From Fibrobacter sp. (lineage in GTDB: Bacteria; Fibrobacterota; Chitinivibrionia; Chitinivibrionales; Chitinispirillaceae), in contig JAAZBG010000153.1 in assembly GCA_012513915.1 (NCBI GenBank), positions 30,829 through 94,828 on the forward strand: DNA of 64,000 nucleotides, in the 5' to 3' direction. Of this stretch, positions 33,919-42,277 are shown in pieces; within the stretch, counting starts at the first letter, position 1, and each line of letters opens with the position of its first letter. The position numbers and the translations under genes were made by a program. The notes beneath the pieces were generated by a model. That model did not search any database and was not told the origin of the DNA. It saw only the letters and a list, made by a program, of their open reading frames with translations.

Positions 33919-36009
33919 TTATTCGTGAACTGCCTGAGCCACTGCCGCATGCGTATCAATGATTTTCCTTGCAAGTTCTCCCGGTACCGGTTCATAGTGA
34001 GAAAACTTTTTAGTATAAAAGCCACGTCCTTGTGTCAGCGAACGCAGTGCTGATGAATACGTGGCGACTTCAACTTCAGGTACTTTTGCAGAGATTGTCT
34101 GCATTTTTCCGGATGGAGTCATACCACCGATTTTTCCTCTTCGTGATGACAAATCACCCATGATATCACCGGTGTACTCCTCCGGCACCGTCACCTCAAG
34201 GTCAACAACCGGCTCAAGGAGTATCGGTGATGACATCTCAAACGCCTTTTTAAAAACTTCACGGCCGGCAATCTGAAATGCGATATCTTTTGAGTCAACC
34301 GGATGCGTTTTACCATCAACCAGCGATACGCGCACATCAACAATCGGATACCCGGCAAGAATACCCTCTTCAAGTTTTGAATGTACTCCTTTATCAACGC
34401 TTGGACGCAACGACTGATCAATCACTCCACCGACTATTTTATCAAGAAACTCATAACCGCCACCGCGAGGGAGCGGATCAAGATCTATAAAAACACGGGC
34501 ATATTGACCCGCACCGCCACTCTGCTTCTTATGTGTATATTCAACATACCTGACAGGTTTTGTAATCGTTTCCCGATAGGAGATTTTTGTCTGCGTTCTT
34601 TCTACTTCTACCCTGAATCGATTCTTCAGATCTTCAAGAATGACTTCCAGATGCATATCCCCCATAGCAGAAAGCACCGACTGATGAATATCAGCGTGAT
34701 ACCTGTAGGTAAACCCGGTATCTTCCTCATTAAGTTTTGTGAGTCCGACCGCAACTTTGTCTTCATCACCTTTGTTCTTCGGCGCAATTGCAATCTTTAC
34801 AAGAGGCTCAGGAAGAATGGTTGGTGGAAAACGATACTTTATTGTTTTGTCCGCAAGGGTATCATTTGTGTGGGTATCCTTTAATTTCAACAGACCACCG
34901 ATATCACCAAATGTCAACTCTGATGTATCGACCCGTTCTTTTCCTTTAAGAAAGTACATGTTTCCCACACGTTCAGTACTGTTTCTGCCAACGTTTGCGA
35001 CATCCTGGCCGGAGACAATTTTACCACTGAACATACGCACAAGATTTATTTCGCCGAGATGTTCCTCAGAAATCGTTTTAAACACAAATGAGAATGCCGG
35101 TGATGATTCGGTGCATTTAATTGATTTCTCACCTGAGTCTTCAAGGACAGTAATTTCAGTACGCGAATCCGCTGACGGACATAATTCGATAAGGGCATCA
35201 AGGAATTTATCAGAACCCATATTGTAAAGTGAAGATCCTGCAATGACTGGTGACAGCACACCGGCTTTAACCCCTGACGCCAGTCCTTTTACAATCTGTT
35301 CATCGGTCAATTCACCATGTTCAAAATAACTGTTCATCAGCGCTTCATCGGTTTCAGCGATCGTTTCCATTAATGCCTGACGCAACGTGGCGACATCTTT
35401 TTCAAGCGATGATGGTATCGTGGTTTTTGTACCAACCCCGGATCCGTCACGAGTATACTCCCACGCTTCTTTTTTTAGAAGATCAACAATACCTTTAAAG
35501 CCTGTTCCGCTACCAATCGGAACTACAATCGGTGCAATACCAGAACCATAGTTATCCTTTAAAGCCTGAACAACCTTTACAAAATCAGCATTCTCCTTAT
35601 CGCAGCCATTGACATAATAGAGTTTTGGCACTCCTGATTCTTCAACATATTTTGAAACAAGTTCTGTTCCAACCTGAATTCCACTCACCGCGTCAACAAG
35701 TATTACAGTAGATTCAACAACCCGCAAGGCTGCTTTTGCCTCTCCGAGAAAATCAAGAAATCCTGGAGTGTCAAGTATATTTATCTTTGTATCATTCCAC
35801 TCACAAAACCCAAGATGTGTCGAGATTGTCATTTTGTGATTTTTTTCATCAGCACGGCTGTCAAACGTACTGTTGCCGGCAGCTACTTTGCCTAACCGTG
35901 ATGTTGACTTTGAGGTAAAACTGACAGCTTCAAGAAGTGATGTCTTTCCGACCCCGCCATGGGAGACAAAACAGACATTTTTGATTGATCCGGCCTGGTA
36001 CTTTTTCAT
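33919..36009 (-). CDS. EF-G-like translational GTPase (EF-G2 type)
   Basis: This 696-residue protein has the five-domain EF-G layout. G1 reads SHGGVGKTSLLEAV and G3 reads INILDTPGFLDFLGEA. Domain II is followed by domain IV with HKKQSGGAGQYARVFIDLDP and SSRRGKIGGM. The G2 loop (KMTISTHLG) is that of the FusA2/EF-G2 branch, not housekeeping EF-G. The G4 motif, normally NKxD, reads NGCDKENADF: the guanine-contacting Lys is replaced by Gly. That could weaken or alter nucleotide specificity. GGAGG precedes the ATG. The role is probably a specialised or stress-related translation factor. It is single-gene, with a terminator behind it. Confidence 0.88.
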   Translation of the reverse strand: MKKYQAGSIKNVCFVSHGGVGKTSLLEAVSFTSKSTSRLGKVAAGNSTFDSRADEKNHKMTISTHLGFCEWNDTKINILDTPGFLDFLGEAKAALRVVESTVILVDAVSGIQVGTELVSKYVEESGVPKLYYVNGCDKENADFVKVVQALKDNYGSGIAPIVVPIGSGTGFKGIVDLLKKEAWEYTRDGSGVGTKTTIPSSLEKDVATLRQALMETIAETDEALMNSYFEHGELTDEQIVKGLASGVKAGVLSPVIAGSSLYNMGSDKFLDALIELCPSADSRTEITVLEDSGEKSIKCTESSPAFSFVFKTISEEHLGEINLVRMFSGKIVSGQDVANVGRNSTERVGNMYFLKGKERVDTSELTFGDIGGLLKLKDTHTNDTLADKTIKYRFPPTILPEPLVKIAIAPKNKGDEDKVAVGLTKLNEEDTGFTYRYHADIHQSVLSAMGDMHLEVILEDLKNRFRVEVERTQTKISYRETITKPVRYVEYTHKKQSGGAGQYARVFIDLDPLPRGGGYEFLDKIVGGVIDQSLRPSVDKGVHSKLEEGILAGYPIVDVRVSLVDGKTHPVDSKDIAFQIAGREVFKKAFEMSSPILLEPVVDLEVTVPEEYTGDIMGDLSSRRGKIGGMTPSGKMQTISAKVPEVEVATYSSALRSLTQGRGFYTKKFSHYEPVPGELARKIIDTHAAVAQAVHE

Positions 36010-36380
36010 GTAACCTCCGTAAAACTATGATAGAGTATGCTTACATAGAAACAACTATCTATATATACAGGCAATTCAGTGCCTTTTTTTTACAGTCTGC
36101 AGAGTACTTCTGAAAATTCCGAAAAACAAAGAACAAATGAGGACATTAACACATTGTATTTAATATATAAAGACGCTGTAATAAATGCAAATTTGTTTTC
36201 AATTATCATCATTAAGCCAAAGTTACTTAATCCCTGAGTATCAGGAACAACATTTCATTTTCGGGAGTAGCCCTGATAGCCGGGGCTGATTATGGGAAAT
36301 TTGTCATCGTGAAGTGGTAAGTCGTTGTTACTATATAACTATAAACTCGACGATTTGAGCATCCGCCTGACTTACATTTA
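36010..36380. other. Region between the FapA-like and EF-G-like genes
   Basis: No gene is seen. It should hold the end of the FapA-like transcript and the EF-G-like promoter (minus strand). A short hairpin AGGCA/TGCCT (36069-36084) followed by eight Ts reads as a plus-strand terminator, but no plus-strand gene precedes it. AGCCC/GGGCT (36269-36287) is a further weak hairpin. Confidence 0.35.
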
Positions 36381-38249
36381 TCAATATGAACTGGTTACTA
36401 TATCGCCTGCTTTTAAATCATCGAAGAATTTAACATGATCCCGTTCTTTTGAAACTAATATTCGGAATTCCTTGATTTTTATTGTCACATCTGCATAGCA
36501 GGTATCCTTTACTTTAACATAACACCGGTCTTTTTCGAGTGCTGCTTTTTGTAAATCATTTCTTTTTGATATAACTCTTTTTTTGCGATGCTCCAGATCC
36601 CGCTTTTTATCAAGAGCCTTCTGCATCGAACTCCGCAATGTTGGAGTCAGTTCGGTCCCGGATGCCAGTTTTGTTGCCAGCGTTTTTAATGCTTCATTGA
36701 TTTTCCGGACATTCTGTTCACAAAATTCAACGACCACATTCATTTCTTTAACCATGCGCAATATCAGATAGTCCGTTCCGGCCTCGACGTACGTTTTAGT
36801 AGAGTTTTCTGAACCCAACGAACGTACATCAATACCACGCAACGCATACACCTCGCCACCGATTACCGAACCGCGTTTTTCAAGCATTATTAATTGTTTT
36901 GATGTTGCTATGTAGCTGTTAACAGCATAGTTCCCGATATAAATATTCCCCTGTGCTTCAAGACGTGCATTTTGAGCATACCCGATGCGTATATCCCTCC
37001 CTGCAGAGAGTATACCTTTTGAACGGCCAAGAACTCCCCCTTTAACAATGATATCCCTGCCGGCAACGAGTTTAGCAGATTCTACTATCTTCGAAACAAA
37101 TATATCACCTTCTGCCGTTACTTCAAACCCATCAATTACTGTTCCGGTTATCAGAACATTTCCATTAAACGAAATATTTCCGGTTGTGTAATCAACATCA
37201 CCCTCAACCACGTACATATTTACAACATCCAGAATTGCGCCATTCAGAATGATAGAACCGGAAATAGCTGCAAAATAATCGGTTCCGTTATCATTCGTTG
37301 ATACCATCACACCAGATCCGGGAATTATATCTGAATCATCTTTTATCGATTCAAATACTACTTCTTCTCCAAAAATATCTGTACCTTTGATTCCAGGAGT
37401 ATTCGGCCCGACATGAGCAAGCAGCTGCCCTGAGGTTGCGGTAAGGATACTTTTCGATTTTTTGTAATCAATTTTTCCATCAGGCAGAATGCTGAATTCA
37501 TAGTCAGTCGGTTTTGTTTCGAATTTGAAGGATACAATGCCTTTCTTTTCATTCACCGGTAATTTTCCTGATGCAATAACAGACTGTTTTTTAGCCTCTT
37601 TGACATTGTTTACCTCATCAACAATCTGTTGAATGTATGATTCATTAATACCGTATCGTATACCGAGATGATCAAGCTCTGCCAGAATATCTTTTGCTAC
37701 AAGCGGTAAACCTGAACCGTAGGCTGGTGTGCATTCCAGATATGCATTCATTCCTTCGCTATCCAATGTAATTTTGAAACTGCTGTCAGCGTCGGATGGA
37801 ACAATATGCAGCTCATTTTTAATAATGACCGGTTTCCCCCGGATTTTGGAACGATACTGTACTTCTCCGTTGATAACATTTGCGAATACATTCTCACCGG
37901 CATCAAAAGGGATACTCTCATTCGCTGCCCGGGTTGCAATCAGCTGACCCCGTTCAACATCAGGAATATGCAGTAATGTTTCAACTTTTATCGCAAAAAA
38001 ATTTGCTTTATCGTCAAGACGTTCGAAAAGAATATTCGGTTCAAAAAGCAGATGTTCCTTTTCAGTTGCGAGAGACATTCTGCTTTTCCCAAAATTGATA
38101 CTTTTTTCACCAATAAATCCCTTTTCCTCAAGCGCATCAGCGGTCATATCATGGAGAAACTCAGCGCATTCTATTTCGTCAATCTGACGTTCGACTCTGG
38201 CGATGAGATCATCGGTATCATCATTTAATTTTTTATCTTGTTCATCCAT
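36381..38249 (-). CDS. DUF342/FapA-domain protein
   Basis: This 622-residue protein is acidic at the N-terminus. From about residue 130 it follows the FapA (DUF342) pattern: ATSGQLLAHVGPNTPGIKGTDIFGEEV, the long series of short parallel beta turns (GNISFNGNVLITGTVIDGFEVTAEGDIFVSKIVE) and a C-terminal coiled-coil region (about 510-590). The beta part should form a right-handed helix. DUF342 proteins occur beside flagellar, polymer and two-component genes; in Vibrio FapA affects polar flagellum control. It lies 72 bases after the second HDOD gene, so it is probably part of the signalling island transcript. Confidence 0.85.
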   Translation of the reverse strand: MDEQDKKLNDDTDDLIARVERQIDEIECAEFLHDMTADALEEKGFIGEKSINFGKSRMSLATEKEHLLFEPNILFERLDDKANFFAIKVETLLHIPDVERGQLIATRAANESIPFDAGENVFANVINGEVQYRSKIRGKPVIIKNELHIVPSDADSSFKITLDSEGMNAYLECTPAYGSGLPLVAKDILAELDHLGIRYGINESYIQQIVDEVNNVKEAKKQSVIASGKLPVNEKKGIVSFKFETKPTDYEFSILPDGKIDYKKSKSILTATSGQLLAHVGPNTPGIKGTDIFGEEVVFESIKDDSDIIPGSGVMVSTNDNGTDYFAAISGSIILNGAILDVVNMYVVEGDVDYTTGNISFNGNVLITGTVIDGFEVTAEGDIFVSKIVESAKLVAGRDIIVKGGVLGRSKGILSAGRDIRIGYAQNARLEAQGNIYIGNYAVNSYIATSKQLIMLEKRGSVIGGEVYALRGIDVRSLGSENSTKTYVEAGTDYLILRMVKEMNVVVEFCEQNVRKINEALKTLATKLASGTELTPTLRSSMQKALDKKRDLEHRKKRVISKRNDLQKAALEKDRCYVKVKDTCYADVTIKIKEFRILVSKERDHVKFFDDLKAGDIVTSSY

Positions 38250-38321
38250 AGCAATTCCAGATCATTAACACATTGCTCTTTGTTCTGTACGATATCCTTC
38301 GTTTGACAAAAAACAGTACCG

Positions 38322-39179
38322 TCAAAGTCCCCATTCTGCTTTCAGAACTTTAATCTCTTTTTCAACAACACCAAATGCATCATCAATAGCAGATTGTTTA
38401 ATTCCTGTTGCTGCCAGAGCATATTCAAAATAATTCTTTTTTTCCTCGTTAAATCCCATATGTAAACCAGTATTTGTCGCTGCAACATCAGCGATATGCA
38501 CAATATTGATAATATCACAATTAATTTCCGGATTCTCATTGATAGATGTATGATGATACCTCATTGTCTGAATCAGAAAATCAGGAATTTTCCATTTTTC
38601 TGCTACAATTGCACCAACTTCACAATGAGTCAGTCCAAGTACTTTCTGTTCAGCGGTATGATATTCAATAGTAGCATCATTTGCATGTTTAAGTACACTT
38701 ATAAACTCATCATGAAAAAATTGATCAAGTATCAACACACCGATATCATGAAGTAAACCTGCAAGAAAATAATCCTCCGGCTCACTCCTTCCCATACTCT
38801 TTGCAATCAATCTGGCACCCATTGCACAGCCGAGAGAATGCAACCAGAACATATCCCGGTTAAATATTGATGCTTTATCAGTAGTTTCAAACATTCTTAT
38901 AACCGATACGCCGGTTACAAGATTCTTAACAGTGTTTAACCCCAATACAACTATAGCCTGTGGTATGGATGATACTTTTCTCCCCAGGCCATAAAATGCT
39001 GAATTGACAAGGCGCACAACTCTTGCGGCAATAGCCTGATCTTTCGAAATCAACGCACCAATCTGATTCATACTCGAATTCGGGCTGTTAATTAATTTCT
39101 GAATCTGCTGTACCATTACTGGAAGTGTTGGCAGATTTTCAATTCCGTCAAGCTTTGCAAGCATCGTTTCTTTATCCAT
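38322..39179 (-). CDS. HDOD-domain signalling protein (second copy)
   Basis: From ATG 39179 this is a single HDOD-domain protein of about 285 residues: GIENLPTLPVMVQQIQKLI, SKDQAIAARVVRLVNSAFYG and LLHDIGVLILDQFF. It resembles the 18961-19863 protein throughout, so the two are paralogues. The start overlaps the histidine-kinase stop by 8 nt, which favours it over an upstream ATG at 39230. Placement in a kinase/regulator operon supports a signalling output role. Confidence 0.87.
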   Translation of the reverse strand: MDKETMLAKLDGIENLPTLPVMVQQIQKLINSPNSSMNQIGALISKDQAIAARVVRLVNSAFYGLGRKVSSIPQAIVVLGLNTVKNLVTGVSVIRMFETTDKASIFNRDMFWLHSLGCAMGARLIAKSMGRSEPEDYFLAGLLHDIGVLILDQFFHDEFISVLKHANDATIEYHTAEQKVLGLTHCEVGAIVAEKWKIPDFLIQTMRYHHTSINENPEINCDIINIVHIADVAATNTGLHMGFNEEKKNYFEYALAATGIKQSAIDDAFGVVEKEIKVLKAEWGL

Positions 39180-40227
39180 TTCTGACTGCTCCACCTGAAG
39201 GTAACGTAATAAAAAAGGACGTTCCTGCATTTACTTTACTTTCGCAGAAAAGGGATCCGTTCATCAGCTCGGCGTATGACTTTGCAATAAATAATCCGAG
39301 TCCATTTCCCTCGTTTTTCCTGGTTGCAGACGTATCCTCCCGAAAGTATCGTGTGAATATTTGCGGTAATATCTCTTCAGCAATACCAGTACCGTGATCC
39401 CGTATCTGAATCGTAACACAATCTTCATCGGCACTATAGATCAATTCAACATTTTCGTCAGAATACTGCAGTGCATTTTTTAAAACATTGGCGATAATCA
39501 TTTTTGTTTTCTCATAATCAGCATTCACAAACACCGGAGTATCACCTGTTATTGAAAGCCTTCTGGCAGTTTCGCTCATGGGGGGTTCCGATTTCAGGAA
39601 ATCGTCATTAACACTATTAATAACGGCAACCAGATCAATATTTTCAATGGCGAGATTTGCGGACGCAAGACCGGTTTCAATGAGATACAGATCCCGCATA
39701 TCGTTAAGCAGCATTGCGATTCTGTTAACTTCGTGAAATCCCATTTCGAGAATTTCCTTAACAGAATCAGATACAAGTCCCAGTTGTTTATCAGTAACAA
39801 GTTCAAGCGACGTTTTCAGGGTTGACAATGGATTACGGATTTTATGAAGGAACGTACCTATGAACTCCTGTTTCATTTTGTCAATATTACTCAGATTGGT
39901 AATATCTTCAAGAATAAGTATAATTTCGCTGTTACCGGTAACCGGCGTAGTTTTGATCGTACATGCAACAGTACGGTTTGCAATATCAAACTTAACATGA
40001 CTCTGTTGCAGCGATTTACCTTCAATAATGTCCGCAACCGCATCTCTCAGGAATGGTAAATCAACTGCCTTAAACAGGTCATCTGTCAGGCAGTCTTCAA
40101 AATCAATCTGCAGCAACTGCAATGCCAGATCATTATACCGTACCAACTGCATAGCAGTGTCAAGAATTATGATACCAACAGGTAATCGTTCAATAAATCT
40201 GTCAATATCACCAATGTCAGAATTCAT
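39172..40227 (-). CDS. PAS histidine kinase
   Basis: This 351-residue cytoplasmic protein has a PAS domain (about 8-115; ERLPVGIIILDTAMQLVRYND) and a HisKA domain with the phospho-His in TFLHKIRNPLSTLK. The ATPase domain has NVLKNALQYSD, IRDHGTGIA, TRYFRE and GNGLGLFIAKSYAE. The H-box Glu after the His is replaced by Lys (HKIRNP instead of HExRTP), an unusual residue there. It overlaps the response-regulator gene by 4 nt and the HDOD gene by 8 nt. Confidence 0.9.
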   Translation of the reverse strand: MNSDIGDIDRFIERLPVGIIILDTAMQLVRYNDLALQLLQIDFEDCLTDDLFKAVDLPFLRDAVADIIEGKSLQQSHVKFDIANRTVACTIKTTPVTGNSEIILILEDITNLSNIDKMKQEFIGTFLHKIRNPLSTLKTSLELVTDKQLGLVSDSVKEILEMGFHEVNRIAMLLNDMRDLYLIETGLASANLAIENIDLVAVINSVNDDFLKSEPPMSETARRLSITGDTPVFVNADYEKTKMIIANVLKNALQYSDENVELIYSADEDCVTIQIRDHGTGIAEEILPQIFTRYFREDTSATRKNEGNGLGLFIAKSYAELMNGSLFCESKVNAGTSFFITLPSGGAVRNG

Positions 40228-40619
40228 ACATCACGCCTCCGTTCGTCATCATTCCTGGCATGGGTCTGCAACACCCGGATCAGTGTTTGCATATTAAATG
40301 GTTTTGGTATGAAGCCATCTGCGCCATGTTCCAGTGCAATCTCCAAACCATTAAAGTATTCTTTTGCAGAAAATATAATCACCGGAATGTTTGAACACTC
40401 ATCAAGCATTTTCAGTTTCTCCAGCACCTGCCATCCATCCATACCGGGCATCATAATATCCAGTAAAATAACATCAGGTTGAAATGTTGCAGCAGCCTCA
40501 AGTCCTTCAATACCATCAAGTGCTCCTCTGGTATCAAAACCATATTGCTGGAGTGCCAGGCATGTTGATTTCAACAACAGTTTCTCATCGTCAATCACCA
40601 GCACCTTGATTTGGTTCAT
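40224..40619 (-). CDS. Single-domain response regulator
   Basis: From ATG 40619, preceded by GGAGGA, this encodes about 131 residues of receiver domain: IKVLVIDDEKLLL, acceptor Asp in PDVILLDIMMPGMDGW, VIIFSAKE (Ser at the switch) and FIPKPFN (Lys). There is no output domain. It is translationally coupled to the following kinase (4-nt overlap), so the two probably form a cognate pair, or the regulator relays between the hybrid kinases. Confidence 0.92.
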   Translation of the reverse strand: MNQIKVLVIDDEKLLLKSTCLALQQYGFDTRGALDGIEGLEAAATFQPDVILLDIMMPGMDGWQVLEKLKMLDECSNIPVIIFSAKEYFNGLEIALEHGADGFIPKPFNMQTLIRVLQTHARNDDERRRDV

Positions 40620-40661
40620 ATCTCCTCCATCATACATCAGATGAATCATCCCCCACATTGC

Positions 40662-42164
40662 CTACTTGATTTTCGGTAATATAATTGTGAAGGTACTTCC
40701 TTTACCCGGTTGTGAAACTACACTTATATGGCCGTGAAGTATTTCAATTGCCCGTTTAGCAAGATACAAGCCGGTACCAAGTCCACTGAAATGACGTGTA
40801 AGATGCGACTCACCTTGTGTAAAGCTTTCAAAAATTATTTTTTGCATATCTTCATCAATTCCGCAACCCTGGTCAACTACTGCAATTGCAACGCCATCAC
40901 TATCATTGACCGTACAATGATTTAACGTCACATTCACCACTCCACCCGCCATACTATATTTTATTGCATTATCAAGAAGACCGGAAAGTGCAATCTCCAG
41001 AAGCAGAGGGTCGGTATCAAACTCATGTACAACAAGATTATCATCAATTTCCAGCGTTATGTTTTTATTTTCAGCAGCAGCACCGGATTTCTCAATCTGA
41101 ACAACGACACTATTCTGAAGATGTACTTTTTTAACATTTGCGGAAATTGACGCATCAGAGAGTCGTGCAAGTGATATGAGACTGTCCACCAGATTCCGCA
41201 GTTTGAAACAGGCTGCATTCATATCATCCACAGGACTCCTGATACTTTCTGTTGCAATGATTGCAAGATAGTTTTGAATCACTGTTATTGGTGTCCGCAG
41301 CTCATGTGCAACAATGCTGAGAAATGACGTTCTCAGCTGTTCCGCTTTAACTTTATCTGTCTGATCAAGCAGGGTAACCACCACCCCAAGCAAAGCACCA
41401 TGGTTATCATTTAGTTTGATCTTATTGACAGTATAATAATGTTCATCATGTTCCGGCCCTGCAATCCGTACCAGACACTTGTTATCGGTGCGGGAATGAT
41501 CCAATAAAAAAGAAAGTGCTGATTTAAGAGTTTCATCCGTTAGTGCACTACTTAGTTTTCTCCCGGCGCATTCGCTGAACTTTAACCCGATGATTTTTTC
41601 AGCATTAACATTTAATAAAACAATACGCTCCTCATTATCCAGCGCAAGAAGGCCTTCCTCCATGCCATTAATCACCGCGTCAAGGCGTCTGCCCTGATTT
41701 TCAAGCATGTGTACCGTTGTCTGAAGTTCATTATTTTTTTTATTTATTTCTTCTTCAAGTACCTGCAAATGTCGTAAACGTTCTTTTTTAACAGCAACCA
41801 TGGAAAGTGCATGTTCAACCTGATTTCTCAGCAGTTCCCACTGTACCGGTTTTGAAAGGTACCCGAATGCCCCCAGTTCCATTGCTGTTTTTGCACTTTG
41901 GATACTCTCATATCCTGTTATTAGAATCGCCTCGTAGTTATTGTTCTTCACATTTAATGACCGTAACACTTCAAGCCCGCTCATGACAGGCATGTCAATA
42001 TCAAGAAGTATTACATCTGGTACATGTACAGCGATCTTAATGAGTGCATCATGTCCACTATGAGCGGTTTCAACAACATACCCGCCGGCGATGAGCAGTG
42101 ATGCAACTGCATCCCTGTTATCATCCGAATCATCTACCACAAGTATCCGACCAGTCTTATTCAT
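40662..42164 (-). CDS. REC-PAS-histidine kinase
   Basis: This 500-residue protein begins with a receiver (about 5-120; ILVVDDSDDN, acceptor Asp in DVILLDIDMPVMSG, YLSKPV). A coiled coil (about 125-155), a PAS domain (about 158-270) and a histidine kinase with SIVAHELRTPITVIQN and SGLGTGLYLAKRAIEI follow. An N-terminal receiver suggests the kinase is controlled by an upstream phosphate donor. It lies 42 bases before the response regulator's start. Confidence 0.92.
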   Translation of the reverse strand: MNKTGRILVVDDSDDNRDAVASLLIAGGYVVETAHSGHDALIKIAVHVPDVILLDIDMPVMSGLEVLRSLNVKNNNYEAILITGYESIQSAKTAMELGAFGYLSKPVQWELLRNQVEHALSMVAVKKERLRHLQVLEEEINKKNNELQTTVHMLENQGRRLDAVINGMEEGLLALDNEERIVLLNVNAEKIIGLKFSECAGRKLSSALTDETLKSALSFLLDHSRTDNKCLVRIAGPEHDEHYYTVNKIKLNDNHGALLGVVVTLLDQTDKVKAEQLRTSFLSIVAHELRTPITVIQNYLAIIATESIRSPVDDMNAACFKLRNLVDSLISLARLSDASISANVKKVHLQNSVVVQIEKSGAAAENKNITLEIDDNLVVHEFDTDPLLLEIALSGLLDNAIKYSMAGGVVNVTLNHCTVNDSDGVAIAVVDQGCGIDEDMQKIIFESFTQGESHLTRHFSGLGTGLYLAKRAIEILHGHISVVSQPGKGSTFTIILPKIK

Positions 42165-42277
42165 TATTCAGCTTTCCAAATTCAGCTTTCAAAACATTAA
42201 AAAACCTGCATTCATCAAGCCCTGGTGTCCTGTCAAATCCGTTTCAATCGTACAATTAATACAAAAAATGGTACAGA

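Noticed and set aside
34381..34884. Open frame of 167 codons opposite the EF-G-like gene
   Set aside because: Shadow frame; the EF-G domains on the minus strand are unmistakable.
36069..36091. Plus-strand hairpin with eight Ts
   Set aside because: The stem is only 5 bp and no plus-strand gene or promoter precedes it; kept only as a note in the intergenic entry.
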